A stretch of DNA of 18,085 nt from Clostridiales bacterium. Its GTDB lineage: Bacteria > Bacillota_A > Clostridia > Saccharofermentanales > Saccharofermentanaceae. Each line of letters starts with the position of its first letter. Position 1 is the stretch's first letter. The notes under the pieces were generated by a model, which worked only from the letters and a program-made list of their open reading frames with translations, ran no database searches and was not told the DNA's origin. The position numbers were made by a program, and so were the translations under genes. The stretch is from positions 1 through 18,085 of the forward strand of contig JAFYJX010000086.1 of the NCBI GenBank assembly GCA_017537905.1. The letters run 5' to 3'. Of this stretch, positions 1-7,237 are shown piece after piece.

Positions 1-366
1 AAGACAGAACCTTATGTTTACGGTCAGATGATCGGCGGTAAGGATGCAAAGAACTTCGGTCAGGGCAAGAACTCCTGGCTCACAGGCACAGCAGCTTGGA
101 ACATGGTTGCCATCTCCCAGTACATCCTCGGCGTTAAGCCTGAGTTTGACGGTCTTAGAGTAGATCCTTCCATCCCTGCGGCTTGGGACGGATTTACTGC
201 TACACGTCAGTTCAGAGGCGATACATACGAGATCACGATCAAGAATCCTGATCACGTAAACAAGGGCGTCAAGTCACTTACTGTTGACGGCGTTGCCGTA
301 GACGGCTGCATCGTTCCGGTTGCAGGCGACGGCAAGAATCACAAGGTCGAGGTAGTGCTTGGCTAA
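1..366 (+). CDS. Cellobiose phosphorylase (GH94), C-terminal fragment
   Basis: This is the last 121 codons of a gene that begins before the window. The frame is open from base 1 and ends at TAA 364-366. The family converts cellobiose plus phosphate to glucose 1-phosphate and glucose in the cytosol (EC 2.4.1.20). Visible signature stretches are [13 protein letters not shown] near the fragment start and [12 protein letters not shown], whose TGT loop is expected to help hold phosphate in GH94 enzymes. After these comes [19 protein letters not shown] and a C-terminal beta domain ending in [13 protein letters not shown] and KVEVV. The motifs resemble cellobiose phosphorylase more than the cellodextrin phosphorylase next door, which has LSGTSTW at the same place. 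Both proteins share the C-terminal DGK-x-H-x-VE pattern, so they are paralogues. The substrate is inferred from motifs I remember for the family; chitobiose or another beta-glucoside phosphorylase cannot be excluded from the fragment alone. Confidence 0.85.
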   Translation, partial: KTEPYVYGQMIGGKDAKNFGQGKNSWLTGTAAWNMVAISQYILGVKPEFDGLRVDPSIPAAWDGFTATRQFRGDTYEITIKNPDHVNKGVKSLTVDGVAVDGCIVPVAGDGKNHKVEVVLG

Positions 367-401
367 TATCGATATTTAAGTCGGTAATTAATTGTCAGTT
401 T

Positions 402-442
402 AAGCAAGACCCCGTGGTTTATTGACCGTGGGGTTCCTTGCT
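402..442 (+). other. Strong intercistronic hairpin between two GH94 genes
   Basis: ACCCCGTGG (409-417) pairs with CCGTGGGGT (426-434) around an 8-nt loop, with two G-U pairs. The stem is extended by AGCAAG (403-408) pairing with CTTGCT (437-442) across a 2-nt bulge. About 15 base pairs form in total. The next bases are GAAAATACG, so there is no U-tract of the kind an intrinsic terminator needs. On the opposite strand there is no U-tract either. It may protect or process the mRNA, or terminate weakly, and so allow different levels of the two phosphorylases. The structure is seen; the function is inferred. Confidence 0.6.
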
Positions 443-479
443 GAAAATACGAAAAAAATAAATCTCATGGAGGATCCGC

Positions 480-3467
480 ATGGGTTACATTGGTGAAAAA
501 GCAAGAGGAGAAAGACTTCCCGCAAAAGAACTTCTTTTGGACAAGTTCGGTGATACGATCGTAGCAGGAGGCGTCTCAGCCCAGTACGTCCGTTTTGGGA
601 AATCACCTGTCGTTATCGGTGTTTCAGGTCTCAAATTCGACAGCATGGCTGTAAATATCCTGGCATCTGACGACATGGTTTTCGAGCAGTTTACAGGCTT
701 GATCAATGAAGGATACAGCATCCTTATCGTAAGAAACGAAGATGATTTCAGAGCATTTACCGAGAAGGACGGAGAGCTTGCTGAAGCCAGATTCAGCGCT
801 TCTGTTCTGGACAGATGTGCAGAGCTCATCAAGAGCACTGATGCATGGGGCGGAAAGCTTGCTACAAACGGCGAGCTCACTTTCGATCCTTCCACACCTT
901 CCCCCGGACCTCACTACTATACAAATATGCTCATCGGCAACCGTATTGACTTCGACTTCCCGCTGCAGTCAACCCCGAAGAGCACCGTAGACAGCTTGGG
1001 CGGCGGTTCATTCAGATCACATGCAGATACACAGGTTCTTGCTACCAGATGGGACTATCTCCCTGAAGAGAACGGTTTCCCTGCAAACAGACAGTTCTAT
1101 CTTGTCGAGAACGGCAAGAAGATCTTCTGGTCAGGCGATGCCATTGCTGAAGGCCTCGATAAGATCCGTACAGTTCACTCACAGAACAGAACGATCATCT
1201 ACTATGAGCTCTCCTGCGGCCTCAAGGTCAAGAGAACGATCTTCATCGTTCCCCAGAGAGAGGGACTTCCTGTTGCATGCGAAGCACAGCTCATCGACAT
1301 CGAGAACACAACATCAGAAGATAAGGACTTGAGGATCGTCTGCACAGGTATGTTCGGTACAAAGCAGACACACGCTCTTTCCGAGGACGTTATCTTTACA
1401 ACAGTTGTAGGCGAGTCACAGGTATTCTTCGACGAGAATAACGATATCCGTGCGGTAAGCGCAGATCCCAACCCGAAGTGGACAAAGGGCGATATCAGAT
1501 TCAACGAGACAGTTGTTCATACAGCTGACGGTGATTTCTTCCCTGACCAGTACAGCGTAAGATATGCTGATTTCGTAGGTTCCGGAAGCCTCTCAAATCC
1601 TGAATTCATCTATCCTCTGGCATCCAGACCTTCGAGAAAGGGCCCCGGATTCTTTGCTACATCCACACCTTTCACGGTCAAGGCAAACGGCGCTGTCAGA
1701 GCAGATAACATCACATGCCTTTCTTCCGACTGCGTAAACGAGAACTTCGTAGTCGACAAGACTCCTGCAGAAGAGGCAGAAGCAGTTGCAAACTACATCA
1801 AGAATCCTGATAACCTCGCAAAGGACCTCCAGGACGTTATCGACTTCACAGGCAAGTATGCAGGCTATATGAAGATCGAGCACGAGGACCAGAACTTCGA
1901 AGCTTATGTAAATAACAACCTTCCTTTCCAGGTCTTCTACCAGACATTCGTATCCAGATCTCTTGACTGGACACAGAAGGGTTACCGTGAGATCGGATTC
2001 AGAGAGATCCAGGACATCTTCGCTTCCATGTACTATTTCGCAGGCATGGGCAATACGGAATTCGTAAAGAAGATGCTCGCCGGATGGATCGAAAACGTTT
2101 ACGAAGACGGTTACACAAACCACAACTTCTACTGGATCGGAAAAGAACCCGGCTGGTGGTCTGATGACGGCCTCTGGCTCCTGCAGGCATTAGACAGATA
2201 CCTGGGCCTTACTGACGATTATGCATTCCTCGAAGAGGAGTTCGTAATGGCAGGCACCAAGGAGAAGAAGACTGATGCAGGCGTTAAGAGAAAGCTCAAG
2301 GATACGATCAAGGCTATCCTCATGTACAGCGGCAGGATCTCTCTTGGTAAGCACGGTATTCCGCTTATCGACAGAGCTGACTGGAACGACTGTTTAAGAG
2401 TCGATCCCGACTGTATCTCCGGTAAGGATAAGGTAGCTGAATATAAGGAGCAGATCGCTGCTGCAGGTAAGTCCTACGGCGAAGTTCCTTTCGATTCCGA
2501 ATTCTCCGAATCCGTAATGAACGGCTTCCTTCTTAAGGTTGCTTTGGATGCTGCAGAGACAATGTTCAGAAAGATTGGAGATTCCGATGCTGACGACATT
2601 AAGGCTCTTTCCGACAAGCTTGCAGAGAACCTCCGCAAGTACTGCTGGAAGGATGACTTCTACTGCAGAGTTCTCTTCAACAGAAAAGACAGGGCAGACA
2701 TCTCTTATCTCGGCGCAAAGGGCGACGGACTTGCAGTTGAAGAGGGCCATCCCGGCACATACTTCCTCAACAGCTTCTCCTGGTCACTCCTGGCAGGTGT
2801 TGCTTCTGAAGAAGAGATCAACACTATGCTCGATTCACTCGATAAGTACCTGAAGACACCTTACGGCTTCAGACTCTGCTCTACAGTCGATTATCCGAGG
2901 ATCGCTCCGAAGATCGACGTAGCGCTCTACTATCCGGGCGACCGTGAGAACGGCGGCGTATTCAAGCACGCAAACATGATGGCATGCTCTGCTATGCTCG
3001 GTGCCGCTAAGACAGTTAAGGATGAGGCTCTGGCTTCCAGACTTGCTGATACGGCTTACTGGATCATCGACAAGATCCTTCCGTTCAACACGATGAAGTC
3101 ACCTTTCGTCACATGCGGTAACCCCAGATGGTGCACACAGTACAACAACAGCCAGACTGGCGAGAATATCGGACCTACATTGTCCGGTACTTCCACATGG
3201 CTCCTGCTCTCACTCTTCCAGTGCTTCGGCGTTGAGTTTACGAGCGAAGGCTTAAGAGTAGAGCCTATCCTGAGACAGAACGAGAGAAAGCTTGACGTTA
3301 AGGTATCCATCCTCGGAACATCTTACGACATCCATATCACAAAGCCTGAGGGCTTTATCCGTGCTCAGGACGGTATCAAGGTCACATTGGACGGAACTTC
3401 TGTCGAAGGCACGTTGCTTCCTGTCCTGACCGACGGCAAGACACACAATGTAGAGATCAGTTTCTGA
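480..3467 (+). CDS. Cellodextrin phosphorylase (GH94)
   Basis: A complete 995-aa protein close in length to the Clostridium thermocellum cellodextrin phosphorylase (about 980 aa), which cleaves cellotriose and longer cellodextrins with phosphate to glucose 1-phosphate (EC 2.4.1.49). It has no signal peptide, so it should be cytosolic. Stretches that resemble that enzyme include PGPHYYTNMLIGNRIDF, GSFRSHADTQVLATRWD, ENGFPANRQFYL, KGYREIGFREIQDIFASMYY, GDRENGGVFKHANMMA and TGENIGPTLSGTSTW. The general acid is expected to be Asp634, the first Asp of ADWNDCL. The SGT loop at 902-904 probably contacts phosphate. The first ~300 residues are the beta-sandwich, the middle is the (alpha/alpha)6 barrel, and the last ~70 the C-terminal beta domain. 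GGAGGA at 469-474 supports the ATG at 480. It follows a cellobiose phosphorylase, and hprK starts 33 nt after it. A laminaridextrin or beta-1,2-glucan phosphorylase is a less likely alternative because of the close match to the cellodextrin type. Confidence 0.9.
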   Translation: MGYIGEKARGERLPAKELLLDKFGDTIVAGGVSAQYVRFGKSPVVIGVSGLKFDSMAVNILASDDMVFEQFTGLINEGYSILIVRNEDDFRAFTEKDGELAEARFSASVLDRCAELIKSTDAWGGKLATNGELTFDPSTPSPGPHYYTNMLIGNRIDFDFPLQSTPKSTVDSLGGGSFRSHADTQVLATRWDYLPEENGFPANRQFYLVENGKKIFWSGDAIAEGLDKIRTVHSQNRTIIYYELSCGLKVKRTIFIVPQREGLPVACEAQLIDIENTTSEDKDLRIVCTGMFGTKQTHALSEDVIFTTVVGESQVFFDENNDIRAVSADPNPKWTKGDIRFNETVVHTADGDFFPDQYSVRYADFVGSGSLSNPEFIYPLASRPSRKGPGFFATSTPFTVKANGAVRADNITCLSSDCVNENFVVDKTPAEEAEAVANYIKNPDNLAKDLQDVIDFTGKYAGYMKIEHEDQNFEAYVNNNLPFQVFYQTFVSRSLDWTQKGYREIGFREIQDIFASMYYFAGMGNTEFVKKMLAGWIENVYEDGYTNHNFYWIGKEPGWWSDDGLWLLQALDRYLGLTDDYAFLEEEFVMAGTKEKKTDAGVKRKLKDTIKAILMYSGRISLGKHGIPLIDRADWNDCLRVDPDCISGKDKVAEYKEQIAAAGKSYGEVPFDSEFSESVMNGFLLKVALDAAETMFRKIGDSDADDIKALSDKLAENLRKYCWKDDFYCRVLFNRKDRADISYLGAKGDGLAVEEGHPGTYFLNSFSWSLLAGVASEEEINTMLDSLDKYLKTPYGFRLCSTVDYPRIAPKIDVALYYPGDRENGGVFKHANMMACSAMLGAAKTVKDEALASRLADTAYWIIDKILPFNTMKSPFVTCGNPRWCTQYNNSQTGENIGPTLSGTSTWLLLSLFQCFGVEFTSEGLRVEPILRQNERKLDVKVSILGTSYDIHITKPEGFIRAQDGIKVTLDGTSVEGTLLPVLTDGKTHNVEISF

Positions 3468-3500
3468 TCTTAAGGGGATCAATCCGGAGGAAATAGAGAA

Positions 3501-4433
3501 ATGCCTTTTTCGAGCGTCTTTTTATCAGAGATCGTAAAAGCCTATAACCTTGAGGTCGTTTACGATTCAGGCGATATTGAATCCAGAAGGATCTGCGTAG
3601 CCGACGTCACCAGACCCGGCTTGCAGCTCGCAGGATACTACGATCACTTTGGCCCTGACAGAATCCAGATGATCGGCAACATGGAGCATGCATACCTGGA
3701 TAACCTCTCTCCCGAAGAGAGGGCCAAGTCTGTTTCCGCTCTTTTCGAAAAGAACATTCCTGCGCTTATCGTAACCCGTGATCACAAGGTGCATAAGGAG
3801 ATCCTTGATGCTGCAAGAAAGTATCAGACTCCGGTATTAAGAACGTCACAGGCTACATCTGATTTCTCTTCAGAGCTCGTTAAATACCTCAAGATGGAAT
3901 TAGCTCCCCGTGTATCGATGCACGGCGTTCTTGTCGAGGTAAACGGTGAAGGTATCCTGATCCTGGGCGAATCCGGCGTAGGTAAATCCGAGACTGCTTT
4001 GGAGATCGTAAAAAGAGGTCACAGACTTATAGCAGATGACCAGATCGAGATCAGAAAGGTGTCTGAGACTACGCTTCTTGGAAGAGCTCCCGACGTAATC
4101 AAGCACCTCATCGAGATCCGTGGCATCGGTATCTTGGACGTTAAGGAACTCTACGGTGTATCCGCTGTTAAGCAGCAGGAGAATATCGACTTCGTAATCA
4201 ACTTAGAGCTCTGGGATGAGAAGAAGACCTACGACAGATTAGGTCTTACCGAAGAGACGACAGACATCCTCGGCATAAAGGTTCCTTCAGTTACCATCCC
4301 CGTAGGCCCCGGACGTAACCTCGCGATCATCGTTGAGGCCGCAGCCATCAACTACAGGGTCAAGAAGATGGGCTACAATGCTGCTCAGGATCTCGTATCC
4401 AGAGTATTCCCCGGAAAGTCTTTGGATGGCTGA
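3501..4433 (+). CDS. hprK: HPr kinase/phosphorylase
   Basis: This bifunctional enzyme phosphorylates HPr on Ser46 when glycolytic intermediates are high and removes the phosphate with inorganic phosphate when they are low. It thereby sets CcpA-type carbon catabolite repression in Gram-positive bacteria. At 310 aa it is normal size. The C-terminal catalytic domain starts around residue 135 with SMHGVLVEVNGEG (His141). The P-loop is GESGVGKS (156-163), followed by RLIADDQIEI (Asp179/180) and the family signature IEIRGIGILDVKELYG from residue 204. The N-terminal ~130 residues match the usual DRTGG-like domain of the family. ATG 3501 has GGAGGA at 3486-3491. It begins 33 nt after the cellodextrin phosphorylase gene with no terminator between them, and its end overlaps murB by 8 nt, so it is probably read from a promoter at or upstream of the phosphorylase genes. 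Confidence 0.96.
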   Translation: MPFSSVFLSEIVKAYNLEVVYDSGDIESRRICVADVTRPGLQLAGYYDHFGPDRIQMIGNMEHAYLDNLSPEERAKSVSALFEKNIPALIVTRDHKVHKEILDAARKYQTPVLRTSQATSDFSSELVKYLKMELAPRVSMHGVLVEVNGEGILILGESGVGKSETALEIVKRGHRLIADDQIEIRKVSETTLLGRAPDVIKHLIEIRGIGILDVKELYGVSAVKQQENIDFVINLELWDEKKTYDRLGLTEETTDILGIKVPSVTIPVGPGRNLAIIVEAAAINYRVKKMGYNAAQDLVSRVFPGKSLDG

Positions 4434-5343
4434 ACTTAATATCACCGAAAACGTCCCGCTTGCGGGATATTCAACTTTCAGATGCGGAGGACCTGCAAAG
4501 TATTTTGCAGAGCCTTCTACAGGCAGCGAGGTGGCGGAACTTTTTAAATGGGCTGAAGACAAGGGCATAGAAGTATTTGTTCTTGGCAACGGTTCCAACT
4601 GCCTGATCTCTGATGACGGTTTTGACGGTCTTGTTATCAGGATCGCCAGGAACATGAGCGAGTTATCTTCCGAAGAGTTAGATGACGGCAGGGTAAAGAT
4701 CACAGCAGGTGCAGGCCTGCCCTTTGCCAGATTCGGAAACTATTGTACGGAGTTATCACTTACAGGCGCCGAATTCGCATGCGGTATTCCCGGTTCATGC
4801 GGCGGCGCTGTTTTCATGAACGCCGGAGCATACGGCGGAGAGACAAAAGACTTTGTTACCAAGGTCACATTCTGGGACGGAGAAGGCATCCGCGAAATAA
4901 GCGGCGAAGAATGCGGATTCGGTTACAGGACGAGCCTTTTCGAAAAGCTTAACAGCGAAGGCAGGAAGGCCGTAATCCTGGGATTTGAAGCTGTTCTTTC
5001 AAAGGGCAATAAGGACGAAATAACAGCGCTCGTTGATGACTTAAGAAGCAGAAGAACAGCAAGCCAGCCGTTAGATGTGCCTTCTGCGGGTTCCACATTT
5101 AAGAGACCTGAAGGCCATTTTGCAGCAAGGCTTATTGAAGACGCGGGACTTAAGGGTTTTGCACTGGACGATTCCGGAGCCCAGGTATCACCCAAGCACG
5201 CGGGATTTATCGTTAATAACGGAGGCACTGCCAGGGCTTCCGATGTCATGAGACTTATAGATTATGTGGTGGAAAGAGTTTTCGAGAATTCAGGCGTAAG
5301 GCTTGAGAAAGAAGTGAGACTGGTAGGTAACTTCGGAGGCTAA
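4426..5343 (+). CDS. murB: UDP-N-acetylenolpyruvoylglucosamine reductase
   Basis: This FAD- and NADPH-dependent enzyme reduces UDP-GlcNAc-enolpyruvate to UDP-N-acetylmuramic acid in peptidoglycan synthesis (EC 1.3.1.98). With the start at 4426 the protein is 305 aa, about the size of the Bacillus enzyme. The frame is open further upstream to 4333, but that extension lies inside hprK and has no family similarity. The ATG at 4426 is followed directly by the conserved STFRCGGPAKYF. FAD-binding motifs are GNGSNCL (54-60) and GIPGSCGGAVFMNAGAYGGE from 120. FGYRTSLF holds the active-site Tyr/Arg, GSTFK the proton-donor Ser223, and LEKEV the catalytic Glu296. The compact YRTSLF region suggests the type II enzyme of Gram-positives. 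The start overlaps the end of hprK by 8 nt (ATGGCTGA), which implies translational coupling. Confidence 0.96.
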   Translation: MAELNITENVPLAGYSTFRCGGPAKYFAEPSTGSEVAELFKWAEDKGIEVFVLGNGSNCLISDDGFDGLVIRIARNMSELSSEELDDGRVKITAGAGLPFARFGNYCTELSLTGAEFACGIPGSCGGAVFMNAGAYGGETKDFVTKVTFWDGEGIREISGEECGFGYRTSLFEKLNSEGRKAVILGFEAVLSKGNKDEITALVDDLRSRRTASQPLDVPSAGSTFKRPEGHFAARLIEDAGLKGFALDDSGAQVSPKHAGFIVNNGGTARASDVMRLIDYVVERVFENSGVRLEKEVRLVGNFGG

Positions 5344-5345
5344 AA

Positions 5346-6251
5346 ATGGAATTGTTATTTCTTACCGGAATGAGCGGCGCTGGTAAGAGTGCCGCGGTTA
5401 GGTATTTGGAGGACTGCGGATATTTCTGCATGGATAATGTCCCGCCCTATGTTCTGCCGGACCTCGTTAAGAGCTTCTTCAGAGGAAGGAACGGCGAAGG
5501 TTTCTCGACGCCCAAGCTCGCGTTCGTTGTCGACATCAGATCGCAGGAATACTTGGACGGCTTCGATGAAGCGCTTGCCCTCATCAGTGAGGAGGTAGGA
5601 TGCCCTTACAAGGTAATATTCCTCGAAGCATCAGATCAGGTCCTTATCAGCAGATACCAGCAGACGAGAAGAAAGCATCCTCTTGCAACGAAGAAGGGTT
5701 CTCTTACACAGGCAATATTAGAAGAGCGTAAGATGCTCGAAAACATCAGAGAGATCGCGACCGTCGTAGTAGATACCTCACACATGACTGACACCGAACT
5801 CTGCAAAGCGATCGGTGACATCATTAAGAGCGCTGATAACCAGAGCATTCTGGTAGTAGTGGAATCATTCGGATTTAAGTACGGACTTCCTGTTGACTGC
5901 GATTATGTATTCGACGTAAGATTCCTTCCTAACCCGTTCTATTTCCCGCAGATGAGAAACCTCACTGGTAAGGATGAAGCTATAGCCAAGTATCTTGAAG
6001 GATTTTCCGAGACCGACGAGTTCAACTACATGACGTCAGAACTGCTGTCATTCGTTATTCCTTTCTATGAGAAGGAGGGCAAGGGAAGCGTTCACATCGG
6101 AATCGGCTGCACGGGCGGAAGACACAGATCCGTTTACTGCACCGAGACGATTGCAAGAAAGCTCGCAGAGCACGGCATCAAGTGCATCATCTCTCACAGG
6201 GATATCGATAAAGAGCCTCACAGATATACAAAGAAGGCGGACGAGGATTAA
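5346..6251 (+). CDS. rapZ: RapZ/YvcJ family nucleotide-binding protein
   Basis: A P-loop protein of the RapZ/YvcJ family, 301 aa, a typical length. In E. coli RapZ is an RNA-binding adaptor that controls glmS mRNA decay through small RNAs. In Bacillus, YvcJ binds and hydrolyses nucleotides and affects competence. The molecular role in Clostridia is not settled, so a glmS role here is only an analogy. Visible motifs are the Walker A GMSGAGKS (8-15), GYFCMDNVPP just after it, VDIRSQEYL as the probable Walker B region, and GCTGGRHRS (254-262) in the C-terminal domain that carries RNA binding in RapZ. GGAGG at 5335-5339, inside the end of murB, serves the ATG at 5346, two bases after the murB stop. 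The stop codon overlaps the whiA start (TAATG), so the two are coupled. Confidence 0.95.
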   Translation: MELLFLTGMSGAGKSAAVRYLEDCGYFCMDNVPPYVLPDLVKSFFRGRNGEGFSTPKLAFVVDIRSQEYLDGFDEALALISEEVGCPYKVIFLEASDQVLISRYQQTRRKHPLATKKGSLTQAILEERKMLENIREIATVVVDTSHMTDTELCKAIGDIIKSADNQSILVVVESFGFKYGLPVDCDYVFDVRFLPNPFYFPQMRNLTGKDEAIAKYLEGFSETDEFNYMTSELLSFVIPFYEKEGKGSVHIGIGCTGGRHRSVYCTETIARKLAEHGIKCIISHRDIDKEPHRYTKKADED

Positions 6252-7111
6252 TGGAAGACAGCTTCTCTGTCAGGGTCAAGATCGAGACGGCAACAAAAGC
6301 CGTTAAAAAGCCTGTTCAGAGACAGACTGCTTTGTGCGGACTTTTCTTAAGCCAGAGCAGCGTCAAGGGTTCTGCCAAGGTCATTAAGGTGCCCGAGAGG
6401 CTCTCTGAACTTGTTGTCCAGCTTTTCGAGGCTGAGAACATCAAGTGCAGTTATAAAAATGGTAAGGTTATTTTAGAAGATATATATAATTCTAATCTCT
6501 GGGAGCGCTGCGAAGAACTCCTGTCCGGTTTTGCAAACGGAACTCTTACCGTTGAAGATGCCAGACGCTTTTTAAGAGGCGCTTTCTGGGGATGCGGCTA
6601 CTGTACCGATCCTGCGAAAAGCTACCGCATAGAATTCGTCGTTAAGGAACCCGAGAATGCAACGCTAATATCAGCGGCATTAGATGTCCTGTCGATAAAG
6701 CATGTCAGGGCGGAGAGAAAGGGTTCTTTTGCCCTGTATTTCAAGAACGGTGACGACGTTTCCGATTTCTTAAGTTATATCGGAAGCCCTTCGGCGATGA
6801 TGGAATTCGAGAATATCCGCGCAGGAAAAGACGTTAACAGCAAGGTTACCAGAGCTGTTAACTGCGACGAGGGCAATACAAAGCGCCAGGCGGAAGCTGC
6901 CGCCCACAGAAATGAACTTATTACCAAGGTAATGGAATCGGGATTAGCCAGTAAATTAGCGCCAGAGCTTCGTGAAGCCGCGAAGGCCCATATGGAAAAT
7001 CCGGGAGCATCTCTCGCGGAACTGGGCGCCATGATGGATCCGCCGATCGGAAAATCCGGTATGAGACACCGTCTGGATAAGATAGCGGAATATGCAAATA
7101 GTCTACAATAA
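6251..7111 (+). CDS. whiA: Sporulation/cell division regulator WhiA
   Basis: WhiA is a DNA-binding protein linked to sporulation in Streptomyces and to division and chromosome segregation in Bacillus. The 286 aa here are shorter than the ~315 aa Bacillus protein but cover both domains. The N-terminal half is the degenerate LAGLIDADG homing-endonuclease fold, seen as RRFLRGAFWGCGYCTDP around residue 103, followed by YRIEFV. The C-terminal helix-turn-helix part has NCDEGNTKRQAEAA, PELREAAKAHMENP, LAELGAMMDPPIGKSGMRHR and a final LDKIAEYA. The catalytic endonuclease residues are not expected to be present in WhiA. The start overlaps the rapZ stop by one base. In most Firmicutes yvcK lies between rapZ and whiA; here it does not. 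No strong terminator follows, only an AT-rich 5-bp inverted repeat (7116-7136) before a T-run. Confidence 0.93.
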   Translation: MEDSFSVRVKIETATKAVKKPVQRQTALCGLFLSQSSVKGSAKVIKVPERLSELVVQLFEAENIKCSYKNGKVILEDIYNSNLWERCEELLSGFANGTLTVEDARRFLRGAFWGCGYCTDPAKSYRIEFVVKEPENATLISAALDVLSIKHVRAERKGSFALYFKNGDDVSDFLSYIGSPSAMMEFENIRAGKDVNSKVTRAVNCDEGNTKRQAEAAAHRNELITKVMESGLASKLAPELREAAKAHMENPGASLAELGAMMDPPIGKSGMRHRLDKIAEYANSLQ

Positions 7112-7166
7112 TGGGACAATTTTGCTTGTTTTATTGTGTTTTTGGAGTCTCCGGAAGCCTTAAAAT

Positions 7167-7195
7167 TTGAGATAAAATTACAGCCGTGTTACAAT
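7167..7195 (+). promoter_or_regulatory. Sigma-A type promoter for the propeller gene
   Basis: TTGAGA (7167-7172) and TACAAT (7190-7195) are separated by 17 nt, a near-consensus vegetative promoter. It sits 43 nt upstream of the ATG at 7238, in the only sizeable gap after whiA. It probably makes the two genes to 9554 a separate transcription unit. Confidence 0.8.
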
Positions 7196-7237
7196 AAGCG
7201 TTATCTTTTTTAGAGAAAGGAACGATCGAGGGGTAAT

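Noticed and set aside
1593..2123. 176-aa minus-strand open frame inside the cellodextrin phosphorylase gene
   Set aside because: It is antisense to a strongly matched GH94 gene, has no recognisable domain and is cysteine/valine-rich as expected of a shadow frame.
4333..4425. In-frame N-terminal extension of murB
   Set aside because: The 31 residues lie inside hprK in another frame, have no MurB similarity and no ribosome binding site; ATG 4426 gives a normal-length protein.
7116..7145. ACAAT/ATTGT inverted repeat followed by a T-run after whiA
   Set aside because: A five-pair AT-rich stem with a 12-nt loop is too weak to call an intrinsic terminator.
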